In this document: in pieces, positions 1-12,607 of the stretch
Layout: each line of letters opens with the position of its first letter
How positions within the stretch are numbered: the first letter of the stretch is position 1
Source of the DNA: Euwallacea fornicatus
Taxonomy: Eukaryota > Arthropoda > Insecta > Coleoptera > Curculionidae
Reading direction: 5' to 3'
DNA: 64,000 bases
Assembly (NCBI RefSeq): GCF_040115645.1
Contig: NC_089542.1
Location: forward strand, 6,882,001-6,946,000
Notes under the pieces: model-generated
Seen by the model: only the letters and a program-made list of their open reading frames with translations
Database searches by the model: none
What the model was told of the DNA's origin: nothing
Made by a program: the position numbers and the translations under genes

Positions 1-1118
1 TCTATTGGGTATTATGGTAATGGTTGCCGTGAGGCTTTTGATTTATATTTTATGGTATAAAAACAGTGGATATTAACTACAGTTAGGCAACGCGCAATTA
101 CGTGAATAGGAATGTTAATAAATAAATTTTTAATGGACGCATGTGTTTAATGAAAAAAGTTAATAATTGTTCCATTGAACTTTCACAAATAGGAGCTTAC
201 CTCACCACCGCCTCATAAATGGCAATTTAGCAGTGGCAGGAGATAAATATTTTACATCTCACGTTCAACACAGATTAATAGAACCGGGTTCTTTAGCCAG
301 TTTTTCAGTGGCATTAAATTGGATTATTAGATGATAATCTAGATCGCCATATTTCAGGGATATATACTTATACGAGACACGGGGCTTTTTGGTCCTAATT
401 TGCATCCGACATTGAATTATGCATGGGTTAGAAACAAAGCTCTCTTTTATAAGTCCTAAGTTAAAGCCGATCAGACGGAAGTCTCCTCTTTGTTTGGACG
501 ATTGCAGTTGAAGTATTGTTTAGGGGAGTGCTCGAAGTGACATAATTTCAAATCGACTTTCAGAAATTTACGAATTGAATTTTGAACTTAAGCTCTTAAA
601 AATGTACTGATTAACCGGGTTTTAACAGTTTCGATAAATTCCACAAAAAAAAAAGAATATGGCAACAACGCTTTTAACGAACGTTTTTGTTTTTGTCAAA
701 GTTTGAGAGAGTGCAATTCTTATTTATCACATCAATGTTGCCAAGTATAGTTTAAAATCGTGCAGAACATTTCAACGTAAACAAGACGAATATTTTAAGA
801 ATCCGATGAGATTTTCCTTTGATTTTAAAAGTAGGTAATCCATTAACAAGAAGCACGTTTCAGGAATACAATGCGTTAAATAGAAAACAGAACACCCCCA
901 AAAATGTTTTTTTTTTATAATTTTTGGTATGCATGTTTGCATATGGGAACACAAAAAACGATGAAATGTTTAACCATATTTATCAATGCCTTTACGAGTT
1001 ATCAGGAATTTTAATTTTTTTTTACTATCAAATTGCAATAAAATATTAACAATATGACTGCAAAATATCATTTATTAGTGTTTACTGTGCTTAGAAAGTG
1101 CTTTTAGATTAATCAAAT
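1..1118. other. gene-free AT-rich stretch
   Basis: No coding region, RNA gene or repeat structure is recognised here. The reading frames are short and do not resemble any protein family known to me. The 5' terminal repeat of the Tc1-like relic that follows may lie in the last few hundred bases, but no matching inverted repeat was found. Confidence 0.5.
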
Positions 1119-2165
1119 ATGCCTAGACTCAAAATGGAACAAAATTTTCATCAATTGAGCGAATTTCAAAGAGGTCGAATTTATGGGTGTGCGAAAGGCT
1201 GGTCCATCATTTAGGGAAATCGCCACTAGATTGAACCGTAGTATAAACATTATAGTGAGATGTTGCCAGACAGGGTTCCAAGAAGGGTAAATAAGCAAAA
1301 GAAGAAGTACTGGACGATCCTGAAGAACTACAGAATGCCAAGATTGCCGTCTTCGAATTATGACCTTAAGAGATGAGTTCGTCTTGGTCAGTCGTCGCTG
1401 GTGGATCAGCGATTGGCTGAGTATGGAAGATCCATTGGGATTCGAACCATTTGTCGCCGAATAAGAAATTTGGGACTGATTTCCTAACGTTCCCATCTGG
1501 TGTTACCCCTAACCTTAAATCACCGTCAAAATCGACTGCAGTGGTGCAAAAAACGAATACATTAGACTCTCAAATGGGATAACATCATATTTAGTGATGA
1601 ATTCAAATTCTGTTTGGGTGTACATGATGATCAGACAAGAGTAAGAAGAATATGGGATGGAAGACATAATCCTCCGTTTACAATATAGAGGCATGTCCAT
1701 CAGACTGTTGCGGTAATAGTTTGGAATGCTATTGCATATGGTAGCAAGTTCCTTTACTTTTCATTAGAGGTAGGATGACAGCCCAACGATACATCCAAGA
1801 AGTACTGAGACCTCATCTCGTGTCTTAGTTGAAAACTCTTGTTAATCCAGTTTTCTAGCAAGAGAAGGCATGACCACCATTGCTAGAGCGACTATGGACT
1901 TCTTTCAACAAAGTGCAATCTGCTACATTGGCCATCTCCATCTTCAGACCTCTTACCAATTGAACATGTATGGAATATGGTAGGTAGGAGGTTGCATAAT
2001 TTACCCAATCCCCCACAAATCCTAGCGGCGCTGTCATGCGGTTCAGTTAGGCTAGAATGACATCCCCCAAGCGGACATCAATCACCTCATTAGATTCCTG
2101 CCTAGACATGTACAGGAATGTATAAGACATTCATCATCAGACCGCGGAGCTCCGACAAATTATTT
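1119..2165 (+). pseudogene. decayed Tc1-like transposase
   Basis: Pieces of a Tc1-family DDE transposase can be followed through changing frames. An N-terminal helix-turn-helix segment reads MPRLKMEQNFHQLSEFQRGR and continues as REIATRLNRS after a frameshift. A catalytic-core segment near 1590 reads IIFSDEFKFCLG. A late segment near 1950 reads LPIEHVWNMVGRRLHNLP, and the C-terminus near 2095 reads IRFLPRHVQECI. Each aligns with the better-preserved transposase at 44805-45842, for example SPIEHIWDIMGRRLQRL. Frameshifts, stops and loss of the QDNARPH block make this an old, dead copy. No terminal inverted repeats were identified, so the element limits are unknown. Confidence 0.8.
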
Positions 2166-2395
2166 TGTTTTTTGGTTTTTAACAATTAAATTTGTTCAAT
2201 TTTTTAATGAAATATTTATATTAACGTAAGAAACATGCATACGAAAAATTCTTTAAACAAAACCATTTTTACGGGGTGGTCTCTTTTCTATGTCACGCAG
2301 TATACATTCCTTTCTGCAGAAACAGGCAGGTATCAGGCGACATCATAAATTGCATCGGTTTTATGATAATCAAAAAGAACTTTAAATCAACTAGA

Positions 2396-3545
2396 TACGA
2401 GAATAGTCCCAGAAGTATTCGACATTATACTTTAAAAAAAAAAAATTGAAAAGTATTACTTTTTTCTCAACGTAGTCCCCTTTGAGATTGACCCATTTTT
2501 TCCAGCGATATTCTATGAGTTCTACACTCTGTTCATAGTTGGAAAGTTAGAATGTTTAAAAACAGACATGAATCTCGGACTCCACCTCTGCATTATTGCA
2601 CCGAGCCATTTTTTCAAGTTTGAAATTAAAAAATAATCTAGAGGAAGGGATAAATCTGGCGAACGGGGCGGACAAGGGAAAAGTTGAAAATAAAATTAAT
2701 TTGGTTTTGGCCAACGCGATGACGCAAGCGTAAACTGGTGCGTTGTCTTCATTGAACAAGACTTTCTTTTTCACCAAATGCAGTCGCTTTTCTCCTAATT
2801 TCTTCGTTCAAACGTTGCAATAAATTTGTATAAAATTCTCCGTTTATTGTTACTCCTTCAAGGAGATAGTCAACAAAATTGTCCCACGTGCCTCCTGCAC
2901 TTTTTCTGCAGATGCAACGGTTTTCGCCTTCTTTGAAGCCGATTGTCCTCTTTGAGTCCATTCTTTCGACTGCTCTTTCATCTCAGATGTGAAATAATGG
3001 ATCCGTGTTTCAACCATGAATCGACGCAAAAACTCGGCTTTATTTCTGCGAAATTTTGCCAAATGCTCCCTAGAAACATCATCACAGCGATGTTTTTGTT
3101 CAATTGTGAGTAATTGCGACACTCACTTTGCGCATAGTTTTCCCATGTCTAATTGTTCGGTTAAAATGCCATGTAGAGTACTTTTTGAAGTACCAATCTT
3201 CTAGAACAGTTTTGTGGATTTTCACCATAATTTCTGTAATGGTCAGATCTGGTGTGTCATTGGGTCAACCATAGCAGAATTCATCTTGGCAGCTAGTGTG
3301 ACCGCGTCTAAACTCTGCCACACAATTTGTTACAGTTGTTAGCAAAGCACTGAATTCTGCCAGAGTAGAATCCAACTCTGTTTTGATGTTGGATGGACTA
3401 AGACATTTCAAAATAAAGTAATAAATAACGAATCGATGATCAATTCTTTCCATATTCACAAAATCGCTAAAAGCAATTGATCAAAACGGCTCCAAAACAA
3501 ACCCAAATCAACATATCACCCTGAAACTTTATACATACATTTTTT
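2396..3545 (-). pseudogene. decayed mariner transposase
   Basis: On the minus strand the coding relic runs from the ATG at 3457-3459 to about 2460. The N-terminus reads MERIDHRFVIYYF and then LSPSNIKTELDSTLAEFSA, the usual mariner paired helix-turn-helix start. It continues through LLTIEQKHRCDDVSREHL, SKEWTQRGQSASKKAKTV and KKVLFNEDNAPVYA (the second catalytic Asp block), and ends in KKWVNLKGDYVEK. The parts lie in different frames, so no protein can be made. The 3' end carries a mariner-like terminus at 2397 (ACGAGAATAGTCCCAGAAGT). I found no inverted match near 3545, so the other end is eroded or truncated. Confidence 0.82.
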
Positions 3546-5473
3546 AAGGTTGGTTCAGGTTAGTTTTGGTATTTGTAATATAGGTAAATTTTTAACAAAA
3601 AATTGCCTTCTATGTCAAGTCGGGTACTTCTGGAACTATCCTTGTATATCCCCGATAGTCTCTTCAAATGGTTTTAAGATAATTATTATTGACTGTAGAT
3701 TTTTTCACACATTCAAGGTGAAGGAAATAAGAGCGAGACGCGGTTGGAAAATCAGTTTTATGACGTATTTTTGCATTAAGTAGATTTTTCAATTCCCTAA
3801 AAAAATTAATTGATAATGGAATGAACAGTTATGGCAACGTTTCGTTTATCTTTTGTTTCTGAAGATGCACAATCCACATTGGCAGACATCGGACAGGAGC
3901 CTGAGTACACGAAGTTGTCATATTGATAAGAATATATGAAGAATAAAGATTTTCTTATTAATCAATTTCTTCCTAAGGGAAAGCAGATTTATTTAATCAT
4001 AATTTTTCGAAAAAATCTCCATTAATTTTAACTCGAACTGCTGGATACCAGAAGGGCACTTGAGGTTTGTGTGAATCTGCAGGTCGCATTAGACGCATTT
4101 GTTCCTCCAGAAAGCTTCTGGTTGATTTGGCAATTCCCTGACATAAGCGCGACCTAAATTGAGAATCCCCAAAGAGTTCCCCTATTTAAATATTTGATGT
4201 TCGCATTGACATCCACCCTTCCGTGCGATCGACTGATGTCGGTCTTACTCAACTTTCCAACATCAGTCATTATCTGCCCCGTATCATCAAATCCCTTATA
4301 TTTGTTTTACACATCGTTACACTACAATAGTCTTGGGGATGAGGATTATATCCAGATAGAAGTTTCTTTATCGGCGGATATGCGTCAGCCCCCACAAGAA
4401 CCGGACAAAAGACAGTCATTTTCTGGACAAAATCTGCGGAAATTCATCGTAAAGCCAAATCCCGGCTCTAATTCTCAATAAAAGTTTGTTCTTCAGATAG
4501 GTCTGTTTGCGTTCGTTTATGCGACGGGCATCTTTGTTATCAATTTGCTTATTATGGCCCCAATAAAGCCGAGCAAACCAAATAAAAACCTTCCGTGGAC
4601 AAACTAGACCAAAGGTGTTCAAACAACGCTTGTTTACTGTTATTCCGGAGTGCGGATAGCTTGCTCTGTAAATATTTTAATAGCAACTTGGCCTATCTTG
4701 GGGCTTTAAACACCTACTTTTTCTTTGGTAAATCATCTCCGAGCACACTCAATACCTAACGATGCAACATATAATTGTTATCGTCATCCCCTAAGTATCT
4801 CCCCGTTTTACATTTACCCAAAGCTGTAATGGATGGCGAAGCATTCCTGCAAAAGGGAAAAGTCGCCTGATCCACAGGGATTCATCACAAGAGACCGTCT
4901 GATTGCGGCTTTTCAATCCAGATCCGAAACGCTTGATGACAAGATGAGTATCCGTTTTGGGAGATTTAAATATCTCGCAATTGGGGCCGCCCGCAATTAC
5001 TGATGGGGCTTTGTCCTCGACTTTACGGCCATAGCTGCTTCAATTCACTATATTATTTATACATTTTTGGAATAACATCAAAGCCGGATTAAATTGCCAC
5101 TTACTCACCACTCGGGTTATTTGCCTATAGATTTAAGGCGTTTTCCCAGGTGCTTCTGATTAAACAACTATCCATCACTCGATCAGGGCCCCAAAAGCCC
5201 GCTTTGAGGAGGATTTTGTTACAATTTATGTGCGTGATATTACTCAATTAACCATGTTGGTATCGTAACAACGGTCTTAGGTTTATTTAGTTTTGGTTCA
5301 CTGTGTAGATTGATGTAACGTATTGGCAAGATCCGGGTTGGATTCTCAGGAGATTCAATAGCTAAAGTGCAGATTTAATTACCGGAATCGGTACGATTTG
5401 AATTTCAATTGCACAAAACCGAGTTCACTTATCCCATGTAAATATAGATTTTTCTGCGTGAGGAAATTTTCAA
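3546..5473. other. gene-free stretch, compositionally balanced
   Basis: No gene or repeat was recognised. From about 4030 to 5470 the sequence is less AT-rich than the transposon-rich parts and has few homopolymer runs. It has no long reading frame with recognisable content. It looks like unique intergenic or intronic DNA and could hold regulatory elements, but nothing in the sequence proves it. Confidence 0.4.
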
Positions 5474-5690
5474 CTAGGTCGAATATTCTGGTGACCAGGT
5501 AATGTGGGATTTACCGACGGGTCTACCCGACAAAAACCACGGGATTCCTGTTGATCCAACCTGCGATGCCTCGGGACTGTCCCTGAGGGATATAAGCATC
5601 GGAGTAGAAGATGCGTGTGTGGTTTGGATTAGCTGGTGCCCTCTAGCGCTCAGTTTCTTTTCTTTTTTTTCCAATTTTTTTTAGAACTTT
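5474..5690 (-). repeat. SINE-like relic
   Basis: The plus-strand text near 5500 (GACCAGGTAATGTGGGATTT, then TCTACCCGACAAAAACC) resembles the body of the SINE at 18697-18963 (GACCGGGTTATGTGGGATTC, then CCTACCCACTAAAACC). The segment also borders T-rich runs near 5660-5690, as an A-tail on the minus strand would. No tRNA-like head is visible. This may be a diverged or headless relative of that SINE. Confidence 0.35.
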
Positions 5691-8600
5691 ATTGTGAATT
5701 TTTTATTTCTCTCGTAACATATTGTGCCGTCACCTTATGGAAAAGCGGATCTTTATCTTCTTGTACGGCTCGTTCTATCCGTTCCTTTTCCTTTACCATT
5801 ACGGAGATGGCTTCGCTACAGCGGTCCCATTTTGACATGCTCTCCAGCATTCTGTTAATTAGGAATTCCGGAGTCAATGTAAACATAGTAAAAGTGAATA
5901 TCTCCTTTTAATTAAATGGATTTCAATTAAATTTGGAGGAGTAGTCCGTCCCACTCTTACCTACCGCAAGTTATACTGCAAAGTAAAACAAAAGATCATT
6001 CACTGTACTTCGAACTATTTATCTCAAACACGCCATTTAAGCAGTTTTTTCTTGCAAATACTGTTTGAAGTGGTTTAAAAACTTCGGATTTTCGTTGTAA
6101 CCGCTGACGTCATATGCGACTCTTTTAAACTGTTTTCAAAAGTATCCAACATATATGTTTGAACCTTGTCGGAACTAAAACCGAACTAAGCTGAACTACT
6201 AACTGAATATGGCGTTTTTAGAAATTCACATTTTTGAGCAAGTCATGGGAAAACGAACTTTTTAGTTTACCGGAATTTCTGATACGTCTACCAAGATCTT
6301 CCCTTAGTAAAGACCTATAAACTACAAACCGCACAAAACCCTCTATAGAAAAATCCGAAATAACATCACTACTCTGAACAACACCCCTCACCCTTAATCA
6401 AGTTTTGCATGTGCTCATTATGCCGTAAAATGTGATCTCAATACCCCCGCATAAGGGTACGGTGCTGGCATCCTGGGAGAGAAAAAGCGAAGGAAACCCG
6501 ATCCGAAATAATTTCCCAATTTAAATTTAAATGGTGCCCTTACCCCGATGCACGTCTAAGATTACGTCAAATTGGTTAAGATCGGATGGGGATAGGGGTG
6601 GGCCCTACAGAGGTAACTCAATATGACCTACTCTATTATTTGCCCACAAATAGTTGGGATCGTGGGAACAACCCTGCACCTACCTACGCCTCTGGAAATT
6701 ATTTTTTAAACATGTTCCGAGGAACAACTAAATATGTAACACTTTGTCTTTCTGAAATTTCTTAACAAGTGACAAGCGGGGCCCGGTTTAGGTTGATGAA
6801 TATTCATACCAGAGTTTTTGTAAGCCAACCTCCCACGACATGCTCGTTTCCCATAGCAGGACCGTGTTAAAGACCGTCATTAATACTTTTGTTAAGATAA
6901 TTGGTTTAGAGTTACGTGAAGGTATAGTGGCGTCAAACGGATACGACCATTATTCTATCCTTTTGGGTTTTAAACATTGAAATTTCAAAGCGCTAGAAAG
7001 GGTGCTAGAGTTTTTTGTAGCAGAATTTTAACCACATACTCTACGTATAAAAATAATAATAATTTGCTATATAAACTATATACGAGAAAAGCTTTGTTAA
7101 GGAAATACGGGATTTTAAGTTGTTGAATTATTATACATTTTTCAATTTATCTTTTACGGATCCCAAAATTTTTGAGATATTTAATTCAAATTTTGATATA
7201 AGTTGATAGCACAGTTAGACGGATGCCCTTCACATTTTTTTCTGGTGGTGAGGAACTGGCTAAATGCAAACTATCCACAGTGATGGGTAGATCGTGGAGA
7301 ACCAGTTGCTTAGCCTCCACGATCGCCCGATCGAACACCTCTAGATTTTTATATTTGGGGGTTTATGGAGGAAAATGTATACTCTACTTCTGTAAACTCT
7401 CAAAAACTTATAAGGCAGATAAGAAATTCTGCTCAGAATTCGAGAAATGTTCGGCGGTCTTTATGTCGATATTCTAATTTATGTGCAAAACGTAATAGCT
7501 ATTATTCCGAATAATTTCTATAATAATTATTATTTTATGTTGATTTATATTATTTTATTATCAAATCGCTGTTCGATCTATTCTCTATTTGAAATTACTG
7601 TTCTCCTCTTCACGGCTATTATTTTCTATTTGTCTTTCGTAAATAATCCACTTTGTTCTTACATCGTCAATAAATAAATCTTTACCCCGGTTTATACCGT
7701 AGTAGAATATTAGAAATACCAGTAAACAACCAAACCTACTGAAAGAGGAAAGCAGTATGCATTACTTCACCATTTTGCAAATAACTGAAAACCGGTGACA
7801 GATACTAAAATGTTAAAAAAAAAACATATAAGTTTCTAGATTGAACATGCAATTTTAAATTCCAAAAAATAAATGTTATACTGTCTCCCACAAAAAGGTT
7901 TTGGGAGATAAAATGAGTCATAACCCCAAAAATTATCACCCTGTGGGTTTTTACGATGATCTATTATTATCTAGTCACGTAGACCCTAAAGAGTAACTTA
8001 TGATCAAAATTTGAGCTAGATATCTTTAAAATTTTAGGATTTATAAAAAAATATTGAAAAAATCTAAAACTTCAACGTCCTCTATTTCCTTAACGTAGCA
8101 TTTCTAGAATATAGTTTATATGGCAAACTCACATTATTTTGATGCGTAGAATACGTGGTTAAAATCCTCATACAAAAAACTTGAACAAGCTGCATAAAAA
8201 ATAATTAACATTCAAAAACTCTTTACTTTTCGTGTTTTCTGTTACATTCAGCAAAGTTATTTACTCAGGTACACACAATACGTCACTGGCTATTAGAAAT
8301 ATTTGGAAATGATCATTTTGAATCTTGTGAAACAGGGGCATATCTAGTTGAAATTCTTTATACTATCAAAGAGAAAGTTGTCGTTTGTTTTCTGTAGAAA
8401 CTTGGCGAAACGCCAATGGCACATTGTATATTTATTACATCAAGGGTTTTCTATAATTTTGAAAACATGCTTTTTAAACATATAGAAACGTGCAAATAAT
8501 GATATCAAGTAGGAACCCGCAATAGCGAAAAATCAGGTAAATTTCAAAAAAGCGCTAGCGATATAATGTATATTAAGTATCGTGAAGGTGCTGTCTACTG

Positions 8601-8769
8601 TGAAAAATGTTGCATTTGATTACAGTAAGGCAGAAGTGTACTAGAATATATGTTCATGTAATAACAAAGACCATAAAAAGAATAAACAATGAAATTGTTT
8701 TATAAAAATGCTTGGTGGAAATTGTGCTGCGCCAATGACTATTAAGCCCTGTAAGGATATCTCAAATAC
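5691..8769. other. gene-free stretch
   Basis: No gene is recognised. The part around 6400-7000 is compositionally balanced, whereas 7000-8700 is AT-rich. Small frames at 7223-7477 and 7447-7677 have no recognisable domain and biased low-complexity composition, and I treat them as chance. Confidence 0.4.
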
Positions 8770-8812
8770 TCACTTATCCTTAGATTCGCCACTGGTTCAT
8801 GTTTTACTACAG
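8770..8812 (+). repeat. direct repeat, left copy
   Basis: The motif CTTATCCTTAGATTCGCCAC plus about 20 further bases recurs in the same orientation at 10268-10312 as CTTACCCTTAGATCCGCCAC. The two copies bracket the inverted-repeat element at 8863-10116. They are too long and diverged for a Tc1-type TA duplication, so they may be an older repeat split by, or carried next to, that element. Confidence 0.5.
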
Positions 8813-8862
8813 AAAAATTCATCATTTATTTTTGAAATAATTCCACTTAAGTCGAGTATTTC

Positions 8863-10116
8863 TTAAGTAGTAAAATAAGACATTCTGGCGGGATAATTTT
8901 AATGTAATGAGACGACAGGGTGTTAGGGAGATAAATTTCGTAAATTTAACCAAAAATTAAGAATACCATTCGCCACAAAAATGTTCCTAACAGCACAGAT
9001 TGTAAATACTACCATTTCCCCGGAAAACAAGAAAACATCTTTTGAGAATTGACAACGTCGCGTTGTGTTCATTTCATTTCGATACCTACCTAACTAGTCA
9101 CAAAAACTAGGTATGTATTCTTACATTGGTTTTTTGGGATTAATAGATTTTACAGTATATAATGAAGAAAATACACTAAATTTATAAAATATTAAAATGT
9201 GATTCTTATTTTATTATTTTGAAAAACCACCTACCTTTAAATTATTGTTGTCATCTCTAACTCACATAACACATTCCACAGTTCACACCGCTCGCATCAC
9301 AATCAAAAACAGAAATTTATTATTGTTCTTACTACATTAAACGTTAGAAATATGTTCAACATTTGAGTCTATGCATATTTGATCTATTCCGAGTAGTCCC
9401 ATTCGACAACAATTAAAATTGGTTCTTTGGCTTTAGGACCGACTTCTCGCTTTCGACCTCGTCCTTGTTGTATATGAATTATGCTTCCTGCATCCAGAAG
9501 AATTTGGAAAACTTGTACATAAACAAATATGTTTGTAGAACCGGAAATTTTCTTTCTGGATAGCGATTAACATGAACGCGTTGAATTTTTCGGAATTTTG
9601 TAACGCCTTTTCATAAATCAAACGAAGATTATGATAATCGTGTAATGAATACATTTTCACGTAGGTACTGTTAGTCAACCGGAATATATTCGCGTACTAA
9701 TAAAAGGTCAAGTTTTATCAGCTGTTGGGTACTAAGGAATTGCAAAAAATAATCGTAACAAAAATAAACTCCGTTTCCTCAGTTAAGTTCCGTGCAGTGT
9801 TGCCACTTAAGTTTACCTGATATTAGTTATTAATTAAATTTTAAACTTCCTTTAGCACCGTTATTGTTGGGTAATTTTAACTCTTTTTGTCGCACGTCAA
9901 ACAATCAATATTAGTCAAGTCTATTTTTCAATATTCCATGAAAATTTTAAAACTTATCATAGCTTTTCGACCCCTGTTGTAACAAACTTTTTTTTTCAAA
10001 ATAATGTTCTTAATCACTGGTTAAATTTACGAAAGTTATTTCCCTAAAACCCTGCAGTTTCATTACATTAAAATGGCTCCACCAGAATGCCTTACTTTAC
10101 TAACACCCTGTATAGA
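8863..10116 (-). mobile_element. deleted transposon bounded by ~100-bp inverted repeats
   Basis: A segment at about 8863-8960 matches the reverse complement of about 10005-10110. Both arms carry AAGRCATTCTGG, then TTTTAATGTAATGA, and then TTTCGTAAATTTAACCA. The right arm ends in ACACCCTGTA, the usual tip of several elements in this window. The interior is about 1 kb and holds only an N-terminal transposase relic on the minus strand. The left tip is eroded, so its exact boundary is approximate. It is a non-autonomous remnant. Confidence 0.65.
9433..9678 (-). pseudogene. N-terminal transposase relic (DUF4817-like helix-turn-helix)
   Basis: The 81-residue frame reads VKMYSLHDYHNLRLIYEKAL and then RFYKHI. 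This resembles the N-terminal helix-turn-helix of insect transposases of the DUF4817 type, which usually reads YSxxEYxDMxxIYGxAxGN. Residues just after it (TRTRSKARSRS, stop, KEPILIVVE) recall the proline- and arginine-rich linker that follows this domain. It lies inside the inverted-repeat element 8863-10116 and lacks any catalytic part. The similarity is weak but collinear; chance resemblance is possible. Confidence 0.4.
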
Positions 10117-10132
10117 CATGGCAATGGAGATT

Positions 10133-10252
10133 TCATTCTTTCCTCAACTTTAAGACGAATTCATATTTTGGCTATTTTCGCATACTAAGATATACTGCCA
10201 GATCTAAATATAAGCCTCAACTGTCTGGAGGAACAAAAAAACGAATGGCACC
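10133..10252 (+). repeat. dispersed repeat, copy 1
   Basis: About 120 bases recur in direct orientation at 15136-15265. The shared landmarks are CAACTTTAAGACG, TATTTTGGCTATTT, CTAAGATATACTGC and GGAACARAAAAACGAATGGC. The sequence has no coding content. It sits immediately beyond the right end of the element at 8863-10116. Confidence 0.7.
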
Positions 10253-10267
10253 ATAAGCAGGTGTTAA

Positions 10268-10312
10268 GAGGCCTACTTACCCTTAGATCCGCCACTGAGT
10301 CGAGCTTTACTA
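10268..10312 (+). repeat. direct repeat, right copy
   Basis: This is the partner of 8770-8812; both contain TTAGATYCGCCACTG and end in TTTACTA. The CGCCACTG core recurs elsewhere on the plus strand (near 15402, 19147, 40806, 50105 and 52268). Confidence 0.5.
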
Positions 10313-12607
10313 TTTTTTTCTTTTCTTTTGTTAGGAATAATGCCTGACACAAGTAGCGGTTATATGAGCGATGGAATTACACTGTGTGATTGTGATGATG
10401 ATGAATGTGAGTATGTGAAATATATGAGATACTTTGAAAATTCCTCGTCCCAATCGATGAGGTATGAGAGTTTTTAATAGGAGTCATGTCGTCATGTTAA
10501 CACGTTGATTTAAGGTAAGTGATTGATGTGTGATTATTATACCTGAGTTAACTTCTCCTGTTTAAAGCTTTATTATCTATGTTGGTGGTTGCTAGAAGTG
10601 GTGTTTGTTAACGTTCAGGTTCTTTTTGTGCTCGAGGTTGACCTCTTATTCAAGCACATGTAGGTAACCAAGCACTGAAGAAGTCACATATCCGTTTTGT
10701 GTTTATATACACTTTCTTTGGTTTTATGGTTCTTGGATAATGGTTCCTTGGTAGCGGTACAAACGTCGTTCCATTTCATTCTGTTATCTTTATCAAGGAC
10801 ATGCTGGCATATCTTTAACGTGTGAGGGAGAGAGAGGGAGAAGAAGAGAGAGAATGAGAGATTTGAGTCTTTGAAACACCAGGTTTTTTGGAAAAAGATT
10901 TTAACAAAAACAGAACTTTTGCAAAAATTGTTTCTACCTAAATAAGACATTTGCACCTTTTGTTTTCGATGTAAAACTGATCGTTAATACTATATTAAAC
11001 AGTAAAATTATTAGCAAAAACACAGTGCCGTAGTTGAACAGCATCGAGATGTATCGCCAATTTGAAATTTCACACATTCACAATTAATTTTATATACATT
11101 TTTGTCGATAAGTTTGCTGTTTTGTCTTTGTAAGTTTTTAATATACTGCCTCTCTGTCCTAAAAACTTTTCTAACACTGAATTTAGTTTCTAATCGGTTG
11201 TTTGACAGGTTGTTATGCATAATATAAGAAGGTTGGCAGTAAGTCTATTTTACTTTCGCGTAATTTTAGCCTGTTTGAAATTGTGAAAATATTTATCTAT
11301 AAAAACTACAATAATTGTTTTTGTACTAAACATTTTTATGTATGTTTTTCGGTATTGATAGTTTTGCCCGATCATGTAGACATTTTACAATACTCTTTTT
11401 CACCATGATTAGACGGTTGGAATTATATTATATTATAGTTTATGCAATTGTCTGTGTGTTTTACTTTTCGGTAAACGATTGTATTAAAACTTTTGTAAAT
11501 TTTTAATTAAAAATATCTAAGAAAAAAAGTGTTTCATTTTGTTTTTCCCAAATTTTTTAGCAGATTTTTTTAAATTTAAATGATGGAGCTATCCGAATAA
11601 TTACATATACGTATGGAGGGCACTGGAAAACCCATTACCCTTCTCGGCGTTTGCAGAAAATAATCATTTTGATACTGAAAATAATTCGTTTCCCAGCTTA
11701 TTTTTTACAATTGAAAGTGCTTCATCTATTAGAACATTTGCGAATAAACTAAAATTGTCGAAAGTCACTAATATGTGATTTGGCAAGTTTTTCTAAAAAG
11801 GTACTAGAATTTTTCATATAAGGCTTTGTGTTCCGTACTAATAAATTGAGAATATTTAATAGAAATCTAGATGAACCTATGAAAAGGGTGATACTACTAA
11901 TAATAGGCCTTAAGAGACCATTTCTTCGTGGCTCTTGGAGATCCCATGTAAATAACGTGTATTAATATTGTAAAGTGCTAATTTATGTCTTTCTACATTT
12001 GTGGAATTAATCTAATGCTTTAACATGTGTTTGTCTCTTTAATATTTGTGGACAGTTTTTAAACTAAATAAAACGGATGCACCAATCAGTTACTCCAAGC
12101 CATCCCTTTCGAACGAGGACCTAACCCATGTCAAAAACTGTAATTTCTCAGGACTTGAGACAAGAGCTTTTCAGAGTGTTTCACATATTCACAATTCATG
12201 CACTTTATTGTTCTATTATTTCCCGTTTTTCTGAAAAATTTACCATGAATCCTGGTGGCGATAACAGATTTGTCATCAAAACGTTAGGGAAGGTTTTCGT
12301 CCTTAGCAAATGATGATTGATATTTTCAGTTAGTTTTAATTGAAAATAGTGCCGAATTAGACTACTCCAAAAACTCTTCAGTGGAAGCCATCACACCCAA
12401 CCAAATAATAGAAAAAATGAGCTTTTGTGTTTGTTGGCGAAGCAGAATATTCACAGACTTTTTCCCTATCAAAAATACACCTATTTTGAACTTTGCTTAA
12501 TTACTGTTGGATATTAGACCTATTCAAAATATAAGGACAATTCTAAAACTTTGTTTCAGAAGAAAATTTAAGAAATAATTACCAATGCGCCTTAAAGCCA
12601 CGAAACA
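10313..12607. other. gene-free AT-rich stretch with a purine microsatellite
   Basis: No gene is recognised. A purine-only GA-rich tract occupies 10824-10861. Small frames in this stretch have no recognisable domains. Confidence 0.45.

Noticed and set aside
7223..7677. Two overlapping small plus-strand frames
   Set aside because: Composition is AT-driven (runs of Ile, Tyr and Asn), with no recognisable domain or splice context.
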